NCBI GenBank assembly: GCA_022451235.1
Contig: JAKUOA010000004.1
Coordinates: 42,996-81,329 of the forward strand
DNA: 38,334 nt
From: Candidatus Thalassarchaeum sp.
GTDB taxonomy: Archaea; Thermoplasmatota; Poseidoniia; Poseidoniales; Thalassarchaeaceae
Reading direction: 5' to 3'
Part shown: one piece after another, positions 8,614 through 17,600 of the stretch
How the letters are laid out: each line of letters starts with the position of its first letter
Numbering within the stretch: position 1 is the stretch's first letter
Program-made: the position numbers and the translations under genes
Notes under the pieces: model-generated
What the model was told of the DNA's origin: nothing
Database searches by the model: none
Seen by the model: only the letters and a program-made list of their open reading frames with translations

Positions 8614-9424
8614 GTCTTGAACTGGCTATTGCAGCCATTGCAAGTGCGCCAAGACCTGCTGCTAGTCCGAATCCGGGAAGGCTATCTCCGACTGCTCCAC
8701 CAAGAAGACCACCATCACCATCACCTTCTCCTGGTCCTGTTTCTGTCAGGTTGACGACTGGGAAGTTAGCCTGAACAGTGTAATTATCTGGATTGTCAGA
8801 GTAGTAGAACCTAAACCACCCTCCACAAAGGAAAATCGAACAGCCAAGAAGCGAAGAATATCCAGGTTTGGAGAATTCAATTTGCAGAGTGGGTTCTTCT
8901 CCAGACTTATTCCAAGATGTCATATTTTCTGCAACTGGAATTTCCCATCGAAGATTTTCATCTGCATCACTACCTCCAATCTGAGGAAATTCTTCTTTGG
9001 CAACAGCAGTAGTTCCTTTGAATAGAGTCAAGGTCAGGTCTTGACACTCTCTTTGGTCATCACAATCTGTATGTTCAATCTGGAATTCGAGCTCGAGAAC
9101 AATGGAAGAATTGGGATTGAGATACATATTTTCTTTGAATGTCTCACCTGATTGAATCCGGCAGGTAAAGTCGACATCAACTTGTTCACCATTACCAGTA
9201 AATTCCTTCTCGCCATATCCATCTTGAGACGAACCATCAGAGCCGTTTCGATCGAAATGAGTCCAGCATTGGTCCATTTGGCTGGTTCCCCAAAAATGCA
9301 TGTTAGGATTATCGACAGATGGCTGCTTTGGGTCAGTAGTTTGAGCGCTAGCGGGAGCGGCTACACTACTGCTCAACATTACGAGAACGAGGCACAAAGC
9401 CTGCAGTCTACGACCAGCCATCAT
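8603..9424 (-). CDS. Secreted surface protein with PGF-CTERM-like C-terminal anchor
   Basis: A 273-residue exported protein of unknown function. The N-terminus is a signal peptide (MAGRRLQALCLVLVMLSSS, cleavage near ASA|Q at about 27). The mature part is beta-rich and has several cysteines, including TDCDDQREC and GCSIFLCGG pairs, compatible with disulfides. A Gly/Asp-rich linker precedes LPGFGLAAGLGALAMAAIAS and a final SRREE: a PGF motif, a hydrophobic helix and a basic end, which is the layout of PGF-CTERM signals processed by archaeosortase A. No archaeosortase gene is in the window. The start is one of two tandem ATGs (9422-9424 or the next), with GGAG about 10 nt upstream. It lies 83 nt after ftsZ on the same strand. 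The core may be a pre-peptidase-like beta domain; I am not certain. Confidence 0.75.
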   Translation of the reverse strand: MMAGRRLQALCLVLVMLSSSVAAPASAQTTDPKQPSVDNPNMHFWGTSQMDQCWTHFDRNGSDGSSQDGYGEKEFTGNGEQVDVDFTCRIQSGETFKENMYLNPNSSIVLELEFQIEHTDCDDQRECQDLTLTLFKGTTAVAKEEFPQIGGSDADENLRWEIPVAENMTSWNKSGEEPTLQIEFSKPGYSSLLGCSIFLCGGWFRFYYSDNPDNYTVQANFPVVNLTETGPGEGDGDGGLLGGAVGDSLPGFGLAAGLGALAMAAIASSRREE

Positions 9425-9507
9425 GACAGACCGTCTCCATATGTCCGGTTTGAGGCTTTGCCCGATTTGATGCTCACGCGCGCGAGAAGGTTTGGATTGC
9501 TAAATAC

Positions 9508-10635
9508 TCAATCGAATCGCTGAAGGTTTCCACCATCACGATTTCCACCATGTCTAGCGATATTTAGTGCGTCACCCAAAGAATCCGCGCTCATTATTTC
9601 ACGATCGAGTCGTTCCGAAGCAACCCCTGTAATAATTGACATGACCTTGATTGTATCGCCAAACGCTGGATCCTGGCGCGCTCCGAAGATAACATTCGCA
9701 TCGGGAGACAGCCTCGCAGTCATCAAGTCACAAACCTGGTTTGCTTGTTCGAGAGTCATGTAAGGCCCACCTGTGACATGAATCAATGCTCCAGTAGCAC
9801 CATCGATTTCGATATCGAGCAATGGATGGTTCAGCGCTTCATGGACCACATCCTCTGGACCTTGTTCGCTCTCTCCGTAAAGCATCATAGTGACACCTCC
9901 GTTCTTCATGATGGCTCTAACGTCTGCAAAGTCTAGGTTGATTAGACTTGGAAGAGTGATTGTCTCCACAATTCCCTTGACAATTTCTGCAATCAATTGG
10001 TCCATGATTGAGAAAGCCTCGTCGAGGGGAAGATTAGGTACGTAATGCAACAATCTATTGTTATCCAAAACTAGAACCGCATCTGCAGCTTTTCGGAGTA
10101 GGTCGAGTCCTTCCAGAGCTCTTTGCATTCTCATCCGACGCTCTACTGAGAAAGGAGTTGTGACGATTGCAACAACAAGAGCACCGGAACGCTTTGCTTC
10201 TTCTGCGACTATTGGAGCGATACCAGTACCAGTTCCTCCACCAAGTCCAGCGGTTACGAATACCAAATCAGCCCCGTTTACGATGCGGGTGATTACATCT
10301 CTTCCGGCTTCTGCGCATCTACGTCCAGTAATCGGATCCCCGCCGGCACCAAGGCCTCGAGTAATGTGCCGACCAACTAACAATTTTTGTTGGGCTCTTG
10401 TGTGATCTAGATGTTGTTTATCGGTGTTGATTGCGACAGTTATCGCGCCCTCAACTCCAATGTGAGTGATTCTATTCATCGTATTATTTCCGGAGCCTCC
10501 ACAACCGCATACCAATATACGAGGATCTGGCGGTCCAAAAGACTCCAATTCGCGGTCTGTCAGGGCAGTGGGTATTCTATCTGCGGCAGTAGTGGTAGAC
10601 CCTTCGCTCAACCCTGTCGTCGAACCGTTCCCCAT
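9508..10635 (-). CDS. ftsZ: Cell division protein FtsZ, archaeal type
   Basis: A 375-residue tubulin-fold GTPase that polymerises into the division ring. The nucleotide-binding segment GCGGSGNNTMNRI (44-56) and the tubulin signature GLGGGTGTG (130-138) are intact, as are AINTD, TRGLGAGGDP and the T7-loop motif NLDFADVRAIM that supplies the catalytic aspartate to the next subunit. A 36-residue polar N-terminal tail and a short Gly-rich C-terminal tail flank the core; no obvious bacterial-type FtsA/ZipA peptide is seen. The start is set at ATG 10635 because GGAGG (10643-10647) lies 7 nt upstream; the frame extends to 10689 without a better start. The strong similarity to FtsZ1-like archaeal proteins (GNNTVNRL type) is from memory; I cannot decide FtsZ1 versus FtsZ2 here. 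Confidence 0.94.
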   Translation of the reverse strand: MGNGSTTGLSEGSTTTAADRIPTALTDRELESFGPPDPRILVCGCGGSGNNTMNRITHIGVEGAITVAINTDKQHLDHTRAQQKLLVGRHITRGLGAGGDPITGRRCAEAGRDVITRIVNGADLVFVTAGLGGGTGTGIAPIVAEEAKRSGALVVAIVTTPFSVERRMRMQRALEGLDLLRKAADAVLVLDNNRLLHYVPNLPLDEAFSIMDQLIAEIVKGIVETITLPSLINLDFADVRAIMKNGGVTMMLYGESEQGPEDVVHEALNHPLLDIEIDGATGALIHVTGGPYMTLEQANQVCDLMTARLSPDANVIFGARQDPAFGDTIKVMSIITGVASERLDREIMSADSLGDALNIARHGGNRDGGNLQRFD

Positions 10636-10813
10636 TGTATGTCCTCCGTGCATCCCTTGGGCATAGCGCCCTACGTCATCGCAGTGCAATTTCTAGCCTT
10701 CTTAACCGTTGAGGGCATAGACGGGGCTGAGGATGCGATTATCGGAGTCTAGATGTTTGGCCGAAATGCCTCCGGAAAGCGAGATAAACAGGAGGTCACC
10801 CGAACAGTCCGTA
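10636..10813. promoter_or_regulatory. ftsZ/tRNA-Tyr divergent spacer with ftsZ ribosome binding site
   Basis: This 178-bp gap is one of the two longest without a gene. It must hold the ftsZ promoter (minus) and the tRNA-Tyr promoter (plus). The minus-strand ribosome binding site GGAGG lies at 10643-10647. A small inverted repeat GGGC (10659-10662), 5-nt loop, GCCC (10668-10671) lies in the ftsZ leader. An A/T-rich GAGATAAACAG at about 10785-10795, some 25 nt before the tRNA, could be its TATA element, but the match is weak. No further gene is seen. Confidence 0.35.
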
Positions 10814-10918
10814 CCGCGCTTAGCTCAGTTGGCTAGAGCACCTGACTGTAGACTGGAAACATATTGGTTGTAGGCAGCCATCAGGGGGTCCCCGGTTCAA
10901 GTCCGGGAGCGCGGACCA
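10814..10918 (+). tRNA. tRNA-Tyr (anticodon GTA) with intron and encoded CCA
   Basis: All arms fold by eye: acceptor CCGCGCT (10814-10820) with AGCGCGG (10908-10914), D stem GCTC/GAGC, anticodon stem CCTGA/TCAGG, T stem CCCGG/CCGGG with loop TTCAAGT. The anticodon GTA is at 10848-10850. The discriminator A (10915) is followed by encoded CCA (10916-10918). The C1-G72 pair is the archaeal and eukaryotic tyrosine identity element. A 28-nt intron interrupts the anticodon loop after position 37. A T7 run 19 nt downstream is the likely terminator. Confidence 0.96.
10852..10879 (+). other. tRNA-Tyr intron, bulge-helix-bulge type
   Basis: The 28-nt intron lies between positions 37 (G10851) and 38 (A10880). 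A canonical bulge-helix-bulge can be drawn: central 4-bp helix CTGT (10846-10849) with GCAG (10874-10877, the last pair T-G), 3-nt bulges AGA (10850-10852) and CCA (10878-10880). Cleavage after the second base of each bulge gives exactly these ends. This is the substrate form of archaeal tRNA splicing endonuclease. Confidence 0.88.
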
Positions 10919-10936
10919 CAACAATATGCAGTTGAC

Positions 10937-10943
10937 TTTTTTT
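10937..10943 (+). terminator. T7 terminator of tRNA-Tyr
   Basis: A run of seven T residues starts 19 nt after the tRNA CCA end. Archaeal RNA polymerase stops at such T-tracts without needing a hairpin. It separates the tRNA from the downstream ribosomal protein gene. Confidence 0.7.
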
Positions 10944-11021
10944 GATACACGCAGTGTCCCGAGTTCGTAGATTAGGCTCATAAAGGGGAGTCAGGTCGGC
11001 GGGATGCTTGGAGGGACAATG

Positions 11022-11609
11022 ATGGGAGTCATGAAGCACCTAGGTTCGGTCTGGAAGCAGCCTAAGCAAAACATCCCTGCAGCAGCCCGCCGTGATAGAA
11101 TGGCAGGCTGGAGACGCGATCCGGTTTTCCAGAGAATTGAGCGTCCAACTCGTCTAGATGCTGCTCGCCGCGTTGGCTACAGAGCAAAGCAGGGAATTAC
11201 TGTAGTGCGCACACGCGTAAGGCGGGGTGGACTACGAAAGGGTAAGATTCACATGAAGAGAAAGCCATCAAAGGCTGGTATCAAGAAAATCACCATGGCT
11301 AAGTCCATCCAAAGAATGGCTGAAGAGCGAACAAGTAAGCGCTATCCTAACCTTGAGGTCCTAAACTCATACTGGGTCGGCGAAGATGGAAAGAACAAAT
11401 TCTTCGAAGTAATCATGGTTGATCCTCATCACCCTGCAATTAAGTCCGACAAACAATTAGGCTGGATTGCTGAAGGTAATAGTCACCGTGGACGTGCTTT
11501 CAGAGGAAAAACCAGTGCTGGCAAGCGTGGACGTGGATTGTACAACAAGGGTAAGGGTGCTGAGAAACTCCGCCCTTCCTTGAAGGCCAACAAGAACCTC
11601 GGAAAGTAA
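11022..11609 (+). CDS. rpl15e: Ribosomal protein L15e (eL15)
   Basis: A basic 195-residue protein of the large ribosomal subunit found only in archaea and eukaryotes. Family landmarks are the start [78 protein letters not shown] and the C-terminal [15 protein letters not shown] 11022 is chosen because L15e proteins begin with this M-G and GGAGGG (11010-11015) is 6 nt upstream; ATG 11004 and 11019 are in frame but badly spaced. A possible promoter lies in the 10944-11003 stretch. A 48-nt gap leads to the PRC-barrel gene, which is probably co-transcribed. Confidence 0.96.
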   Translation: MGVMKHLGSVWKQPKQNIPAAARRDRMAGWRRDPVFQRIERPTRLDAARRVGYRAKQGITVVRTRVRRGGLRKGKIHMKRKPSKAGIKKITMAKSIQRMAEERTSKRYPNLEVLNSYWVGEDGKNKFFEVIMVDPHHPAIKSDKQLGWIAEGNSHRGRAFRGKTSAGKRGRGLYNKGKGAEKLRPSLKANKNLGK

Positions 11610-11657
11610 TCCTTGTCGGGAGTAACTTGATTTCTTCCTTCATAGCGGAAGCCTTCG

Positions 11658-11912
11658 ATGGCGGAGAGCGAAGTCAGTCAAATTCGGGATTTACCGGTCA
11701 TCCTTCCCGATGGCCGACTTCTCGGCACCGTCCACGACACTGTGATAGAGACGGAGTCTTGGAACTGCACACACATCTTTGTAGCCGATCCCCCTGCAGA
11801 TTTAGTCGAAGGCAGAATTCATGTTGCGGTTCCTTGGAATTGGGTGCGTTCGGTAGGAGATGTAGTGGTCTTACGCTGGTTCCCTCCCACTCCAATTCCT
11901 AAGGACGAATAA
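11658..11912 (+). CDS. Small PRC-barrel domain protein
   Basis: An 84-residue protein that appears to be a single PRC-barrel: DLPVILPDGRLLGTVHDTVI at the start, a beta-rich middle and VAVPWNWVRSVGDVVVLR at the end, matching the usual pattern of a residue-labelled boundary, then the IPxxxVxxIGDvVlL element. PRC-barrels occur in RimM (16S rRNA maturation), photosynthetic reaction centre H subunits and many small archaeal proteins of unknown role. The position right after rpl15e favours a role in ribosome maturation or RNA metabolism, but that is inference. No ribosome binding site precedes the ATG. A small inverted repeat CTTCC/GGAAG (11634-11651) lies in its leader. Confidence 0.72.
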   Translation: MAESEVSQIRDLPVILPDGRLLGTVHDTVIETESWNCTHIFVADPPADLVEGRIHVAVPWNWVRSVGDVVVLRWFPPTPIPKDE

Positions 11913-11914
11913 TC

Positions 11915-11940
11915 AATCAAAATTCTTTGATTTAATTGAT
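11915..11940 (+). terminator. A/T-rich hairpin after the rpl15e unit
   Basis: AATCAAA (11915-11921), loop ATTC, TTTGATT (11926-11932) form a perfect 7-bp stem just after the TAA at 11910-11912; the T-rich stretch TTTAATTGATATTTATT follows. This fits a transcription end for the rpl15e-PRC unit. The same A/T-rich DNA may also supply the TATA element for the next gene. Confidence 0.45.
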
Positions 11941-11996
11941 ATTTATTCACACGGAAATGCGATACGATTCAAAAGGCGAGGGTGAACCCCTGCGTG

Positions 11997-14522
11997 ATGC
12001 AACGTAGTTCCGTAGCGCTGATGGTCTTGCTCTTATTGACCTCATCAGCCCCTGCAATCGACGCTACTGGGAAGGGAGTAATCTCCTGTACTCCGGCTGA
12101 TTTAGACATGGTTCCAGCTAGTTGGGATATTGACGACGGTGCTTGTGTTCGAATAGATCTCGGTGTTCTTTCTGCAGGAGACACGTTATCTTTCGACGTA
12201 TCAGCAGATACCAATGTTGACATTCTGCTATTTTCGGCAAGTTCAATCTCAGTCTATCAGAATGAACAGAATTACCGCTTAGACTCCGTTTGGCATTCCG
12301 ATTCAGTATTCGAGTCATTTCAAGGAGATGGCACTTGGCATTGGACGGCTCCCGATGATAGAGGTGACACCCGCTGGTACCTAGTTCTCGATAACATGGC
12401 TCATCCACAGGATCAAGGCGAGGGGGCTCAGGCTGGTAGTCTCGCTACAGTGGTTCTAGACGTCCAAGAAGTAGATAGTCCCGTATTCGGAATAGTCGAT
12501 ACCATTGTCCGATTGGATAGTGGAGGTCATTCTGTACTTGCTGGCCCACTAGTTCTCGACGAAGGAACTCAAGTCAACATATTCGTTACAACTATGCAAG
12601 GAGCGCCGGATATTTTCCTAGTGACTGGGACTCAAATGGAATTTTACGAACAAGGAACTACTGCTAATGGAATGGATGACAATAATGCAGATATGTTATT
12701 GGTTTTGGAAGAAAGAAGTATTTCATGGTCAGTAAATTCTGACTACTCAGGTCAGGAACTGTATCTTGTAGTGGACAATCGTCCAGGCCCTCCTAGCGGT
12801 GGTGCAGGTACAGGGTTCGTCGCAACCACTGTAGTAATGGATCTCATTCCAATTTTGCAACCAACAATTACCAACGCCTCTGACTTAGCTACAATAGACG
12901 TTGGAGCAGAGGTAATACTCGACGCTTCAAACACTCCAAACTTTTCAGATCAAATCGATAGTGAAAACGGCTTTCAATGGGATACCAACGGTGATGGATT
13001 CTATGATTTCTCAGGATCGACAATCACGGTAAGTTGGGCCGAACCAGCCGAGATTAGTATCGGGCTTAGAGCAGTGTCACAAGACGGTCGAAGCGCCACG
13101 GTTTATCTCAATACAACAATTCAGGATATTAGTCCACCCGATGTTAGTTTGTCTGCTAGTGATATAATTCGCAAAGACTTCGACGACGAACTCTTGCTAA
13201 CTGCGAATATTGACGATAATTGGGGGATTTATTCTGTCGAGTGGTTGGTTGATGAGGCAGTAATTCAGAACTACAGTAGTTGGAATTGGCAGGATGGAAA
13301 AACATTCACTTTCCGTTTTGATTCAAGTTACCTAGCAGGTAACCACGATGTTACCATTCGGGTTACTGACAATGAAGGACAAGTAACCGAGCGTACAGCC
13401 ATCATCGATTTGTACGATTCAACCCCTCCCTTGGTTCCACAACAAACAGTAGAGACTACAGCTATTCTTGGCCAACCTATTCAGTTAACCGCCGAGGCTA
13501 TTGATGCCGAGTCCCCAACTCTAACCTATTTCTGGGACTTGGACATTCAGACAGATGCCAATTCAGATGGAATAATGAATAACGATATGGATGCTAGTGG
13601 TTCTTCTATAACCGAAATTTTCCAACAGAAGGGCACCTACGAAATTGTTTGTACAATCGTCAACGAAGCAGGTGCCTCTACTCAAGTTACCTACTTAGTA
13701 TCCGTCCGTTCTTCCTCTGATGATGGTTCTGGATTAAGCCCAATGATGCTGGGGATGGCTGCGGTTGTACTCCTAATCATCATCATCGCCATAATTGGTA
13801 TGATTACATGGCGGCGAATGTCGAATGCAAGACTTGAGGCATTGCTTGAGGAACAAGCCGCTGCTGAGGAAGAGAAGCCTAGAGAACTCAGCGTCGAGGA
13901 ACAAAAGGCAATGTATGGTGCAGGTTCTGCCACTCTTGACCAGCCAACTTCAATGTCGACTACATCGCAATTTGGTCAGTATGGAACTGGTATGTCTGGT
14001 GCGAGTGATCCACAGGCCACAATTAGTGAGGATGCGGCTATGGGGGATTCTGATCTTGAAGCATTGATGAGTACTCCAGAACCGATTTCGGAATCTAATC
14101 AATCGAGTCCTGCTTCGGAACTTCTTAGTCAGTTTTCCGACGATGATTCTGCCGTGGAGGAAGAATCAGTAGAATTTTCACATGACGAGTTAGCAGATGT
14201 TTCAGAAGATGTTTGGTCTCCAGATGAGGATGATGAAATTGAACAAGAAGGTTCACTACCAACACCTCCAGCTCCAGAACCAGAACCTGAAGCAGATTCT
14301 CTCCTCGATGGAGAAGATCTTCCTGTACCTCCAGCACCCCAAAGTGAGGACACCTCGACTCTGACAACGCTAGAGGAAGATTCCGAACCTAAATCTAGAA
14401 CTGTCCAGCAGGATTGTAGCCAGTGCGAGCAACGCTTTGAGGTGACCTTACCGGATGGTCATGATATTGCACGAACTGCCTGCCCGTCCTGTGGCTCTAT
14501 TGAGACAATCCGATTGACTTGA
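11997..14522 (+). CDS. Large surface protein with PPC/PKD-like domains and cytosolic zinc ribbon
   Basis: An 841-residue membrane protein of unknown function. The signal peptide MQRSSVALMVLLLLTSSAPA is followed by two repeats resembling bacterial pre-peptidase C-terminal domains (about 25-155 and 160-290; each ends in WYLVLDN or LYLVVDN), then three PKD/Ig-like beta domains (about 290-580) with FQWDTNGDGFYDFSG and YFWDLDIQTDANSDG motifs. One helix spans about 585-606. The cytosolic part starts with a charged helix, is very acidic and Pro-rich, and ends in a zinc ribbon with Cys807-x2-Cys810 and Cys829-x2-Cys832. ATG 11997 is preferred over GTG 11982 because the signal peptide begins there, though neither has an ideal ribosome binding site. 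The topology suggests a surface receptor or adhesin that signals inward; the ligand is unknown. Confidence 0.75.
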   Translation: MQRSSVALMVLLLLTSSAPAIDATGKGVISCTPADLDMVPASWDIDDGACVRIDLGVLSAGDTLSFDVSADTNVDILLFSASSISVYQNEQNYRLDSVWHSDSVFESFQGDGTWHWTAPDDRGDTRWYLVLDNMAHPQDQGEGAQAGSLATVVLDVQEVDSPVFGIVDTIVRLDSGGHSVLAGPLVLDEGTQVNIFVTTMQGAPDIFLVTGTQMEFYEQGTTANGMDDNNADMLLVLEERSISWSVNSDYSGQELYLVVDNRPGPPSGGAGTGFVATTVVMDLIPILQPTITNASDLATIDVGAEVILDASNTPNFSDQIDSENGFQWDTNGDGFYDFSGSTITVSWAEPAEISIGLRAVSQDGRSATVYLNTTIQDISPPDVSLSASDIIRKDFDDELLLTANIDDNWGIYSVEWLVDEAVIQNYSSWNWQDGKTFTFRFDSSYLAGNHDVTIRVTDNEGQVTERTAIIDLYDSTPPLVPQQTVETTAILGQPIQLTAEAIDAESPTLTYFWDLDIQTDANSDGIMNNDMDASGSSITEIFQQKGTYEIVCTIVNEAGASTQVTYLVSVRSSSDDGSGLSPMMLGMAAVVLLIIIIAIIGMITWRRMSNARLEALLEEQAAAEEEKPRELSVEEQKAMYGAGSATLDQPTSMSTTSQFGQYGTGMSGASDPQATISEDAAMGDSDLEALMSTPEPISESNQSSPASELLSQFSDDDSAVEEESVEFSHDELADVSEDVWSPDEDDEIEQEGSLPTPPAPEPEPEADSLLDGEDLPVPPAPQSEDTSTLTTLEEDSEPKSRTVQQDCSQCEQRFEVTLPDGHDIARTACPSCGSIETIRLT

Positions 14523-14540
14523 ATAGCGGATTTCTTTGCA

Positions 14541-14568
14541 TTCCTTTCCCTCGAAGATGAGGTTCTTT
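14541..14568 (+). terminator. Pyrimidine tract plus small hairpin
   Basis: A pyrimidine run (14541-14552) ends in CCTC, which pairs with GAGG (14559-14562) over a 6-nt loop; TTCTTT follows. It lies 20-46 nt after the stop of the PKD-type protein and is a plausible transcription end, though weak. Confidence 0.3.
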
Positions 14569-14595
14569 GTGCTCTTGTAGCCCAAGACCCTAAAT

Positions 14596-14614
14596 CGCAC
14601 CTCATAGAGGTGCG
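14596..14614 (+). promoter_or_regulatory. Perfect 8-bp hairpin that hides the Shine-Dalgarno sequence
   Basis: CGCACCTC (14596-14603), loop ATA, GAGGTGCG (14607-14614). The right arm contains GAGGTG, the ribosome binding site, 5 nt before the ATG at 14618; the left arm contains CACCTC, which is the same sequence as the 16S rRNA anti-Shine-Dalgarno. If transcribed, the hairpin would close the site, so translation of the 1455-residue protein could depend on opening it (temperature, ligand, protein or RNA). Only the fold is seen; regulation is inferred. Confidence 0.5.
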
Positions 14615-14617
14615 TCT

Positions 14618-17600
14618 ATGGAGAATGGTTCAGTGCGCTTGATTCGTACTGCGCCGAAAAATAAAATCTCTCTACCGGTTCTACTAGTAATTCTCTTTTT
14701 GTTACCTACAATGGCGCCCTTTGTAACCGTTAGTGGCGAGGCTAGAATAGAGTCTCAGGACTTTCAGATTTTAGATGAATTGGGAAGTGTTCTAAACCAA
14801 AGAGAACAAGTGGTTTTAGGTGATTCTGTTAGCAATATCGCTGGTCCTTTGTTGGACCAGGTTAGAGTTGGAGTACAGGATACTTCAATCGTCGATCCTC
14901 TCCATGATATCGATGAGGCTCTAGATGATGTCTTCATAGTAGAAACCGCCGCTCCTGTAGTCAATCACCCTGAACCTTACATTATTCTTACCGACGAGAA
15001 TAGTCGCCCCCCTGGAGAGGTACGAACAATCTGGTCAACTCTGTTCAATTTGACGGATTATGTCGTCTGGACTAGATATGTTGACAATGATGGTAATGTT
15101 GTAGAAAAGGCGGAGAGCATTACATTCCTAACCAGTTTACTCTCTCTTTTGGACCCCGAGACCGATTTCTTACTACACCAAATGGATATTGACGACGACG
15201 GCGATGATGATATTCAGGTCGGTCTCACTGTCAATTTGAATAATATTGATTTATCCGGGACAACTCTTTCTGCATCTCCACAATTAGATTACCAAGTTAG
15301 CGTTCTTCCATCAAGTACTACTGATTCCGATTGGGATAATCTGCAAACCCTTGAGGTTAGTATCCTCAAAGCATTTGCATATTCAGATGGTATTCTAAAC
15401 GAAGGAGAATCATATGTCTGGGTTATTGATTCTAAGTTTACCCACACCCCTTACGATTTTACTTTAGGTGTTGGTCTAGAGAGGTTTTCTTTCGATATCT
15501 CAGGTGCTGGAGCGGACCTAATTTTGTCGCTAGTCAATGCACTTACATTCGGGGTTTTCAATGGTGGAGATGAATCAGGGATTACCATTGCATCTATTGC
15601 GGCCCCTTACCAAATTTCAATCGACAATTCAGGACAAACAGAATGCCCAGATCGATATTCTCCAATCGAGTTGACAACTTTACCTTCGAGTGAAATATCA
15701 TGTGGCGTAACCGCAGGATTTGGATATGTTCACTATTCACCACCCGATTCTCAGGATGATAGGGATGTTTGGGAAGTTGCCTATATTGAGGCAGCAGTAC
15801 ATCCTAACCGACTTGCAACCACCCTTCCAGAAGAGGTCGAAGTAACCATTAGAACCGATAGTACCCTTGCAGACGGAACTGGTAATTTAGGAGAAAATGG
15901 CTTGACTACGTTAGAGTATTGGGCTGATGAGAGGGCTGATTTGCATATCCACTTTCATGAAAACAGGTCAGAAGTCCCTCCTGAAAATTCTGATGGTGTT
16001 TACGGTAATGTGACTGACTCAAGTGGATGGTTCCGAGGTATGCCGGAAGGAAGTCTGACCACAGAGGAGATTGATCGTACATTCACGATGTTGGGTTCTA
16101 AATCAGAACCCGAATTACCAGGTGGTCAACCAAATCGTCTGGGTTTAATCATAGGAGTAAAGAATTTCACAAGAGATACGTCTCAAAATGTCGATGACCC
16201 TTCTTTGCCTGTTAATCCTGCATATCCTCCTAAGACTTTAGTTCTGGTTCGTTCAGTACAATCTCTAGAATCGGTCGAATATCACTCTTGGATGAAACGT
16301 GGGGGCACTGACACAGACCATAGACGAATCCAAATTACTGCTGAAGAAATTCCTACCGCTTTAGTCTTCTTCGGCTCTTTTGAATTAGGAGGGGCCGAGG
16401 ATGCTGATACAAGTCTTGATTCGGGCCAAAATCTCGATTTCCTTTCTCGAATTTTAGATGTTGTTCTGATAAATATCGTAGATTTGTTCCTTGATATTGG
16501 TACTATATTGAATGACATTCCATCTGCTACGGTGGATGTAATCAGTGGAGGTGTTGGAGGCTCCGGAGGTCTCTCGGGCGAGACTCTTCACCTACTAATG
16601 CACAATAATTGGAGGCCCGAGAGGGAAGCTAGGGCCATATCCGAGATAGGTCTACAAATTGGCTCAAGCCCTCATCCAACAATGTCTGCTGATCATCTTA
16701 TCTTGTCTAAGGACAGAGAATTAGAGACTGTACAGGGCCGCTCTGGCCCCCAGACTCCGTTAGTTCGGGTAGCTGCAAGTTTACGATTTAGCGGGCTCAG
16801 TGCATTTACTCTGATAGATGAAATCGAAACAGACTCGCAGTCATTCTCTCTCCGGACATCATCTGAAAAACCGTTCACATTCCTTTACATCGATCATCAA
16901 CCTTCTAACCTAGATAATGCCGCACATCAGGGACTATGGATTTCCGACATTCCGGACAACGTAACAGCGGATTTAACTCCAGAATTGGCTACCTATACTG
17001 CCAGTTCTACTATCGATAGAATTAGTTATACTGGAATTGAAGGAAGTCAGAGACAAGCCGCCCATATTCTAGATATTCCCGCTGACTTTAATATTGAATT
17101 TGGAGATACAACGAAATGGACAGCATCAAGTCCAATTTCTACAATTCACGCACAGTTAACAGATGCTGAAAATCCAGTAACGATGAGTGGAGATCACTTC
17201 CTCTTCCATCACCATCCAGATGATGGAACGTCGACAATTTCGACTAGGATTTCTGGTCTGCAAGAGATTGGGTGGAAAGCTCCTGCTGTAGCTGGTGCAA
17301 CAGGTGCGATGGGACAGGGTACCGCCTTTATGTCCGTAGCAGGAGATCGTACGATGAGCATCAATGTTGATCATGCACCAACTCAAGATGAAGGAGGCCT
17401 TTCCGCGTTGGTGCTTATCGACCCATTGCCCTCAAATGTTTCAGTAGATATTCCAACGGGAGCCGATGCGGGGAATAATTTAGTCATCCCAGAATTGAAT
17501 ACCTCTCAAGGAGTTTCTGGAGTCGCCTTTTTCCTTGGAGGATTTGCTGATCTTGGTCGTTCAGTAAATACAGTCCTTTCTGGAGTGACCAGCGAAATTT

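Noticed and set aside
10866-10874. Second GTA in the tRNA intron as the real anticodon
   Set aside because: Only the GTA at 10848-10850 lies in a loop closed by CCTGA/TCAGG and gives a proper bulge-helix-bulge motif.
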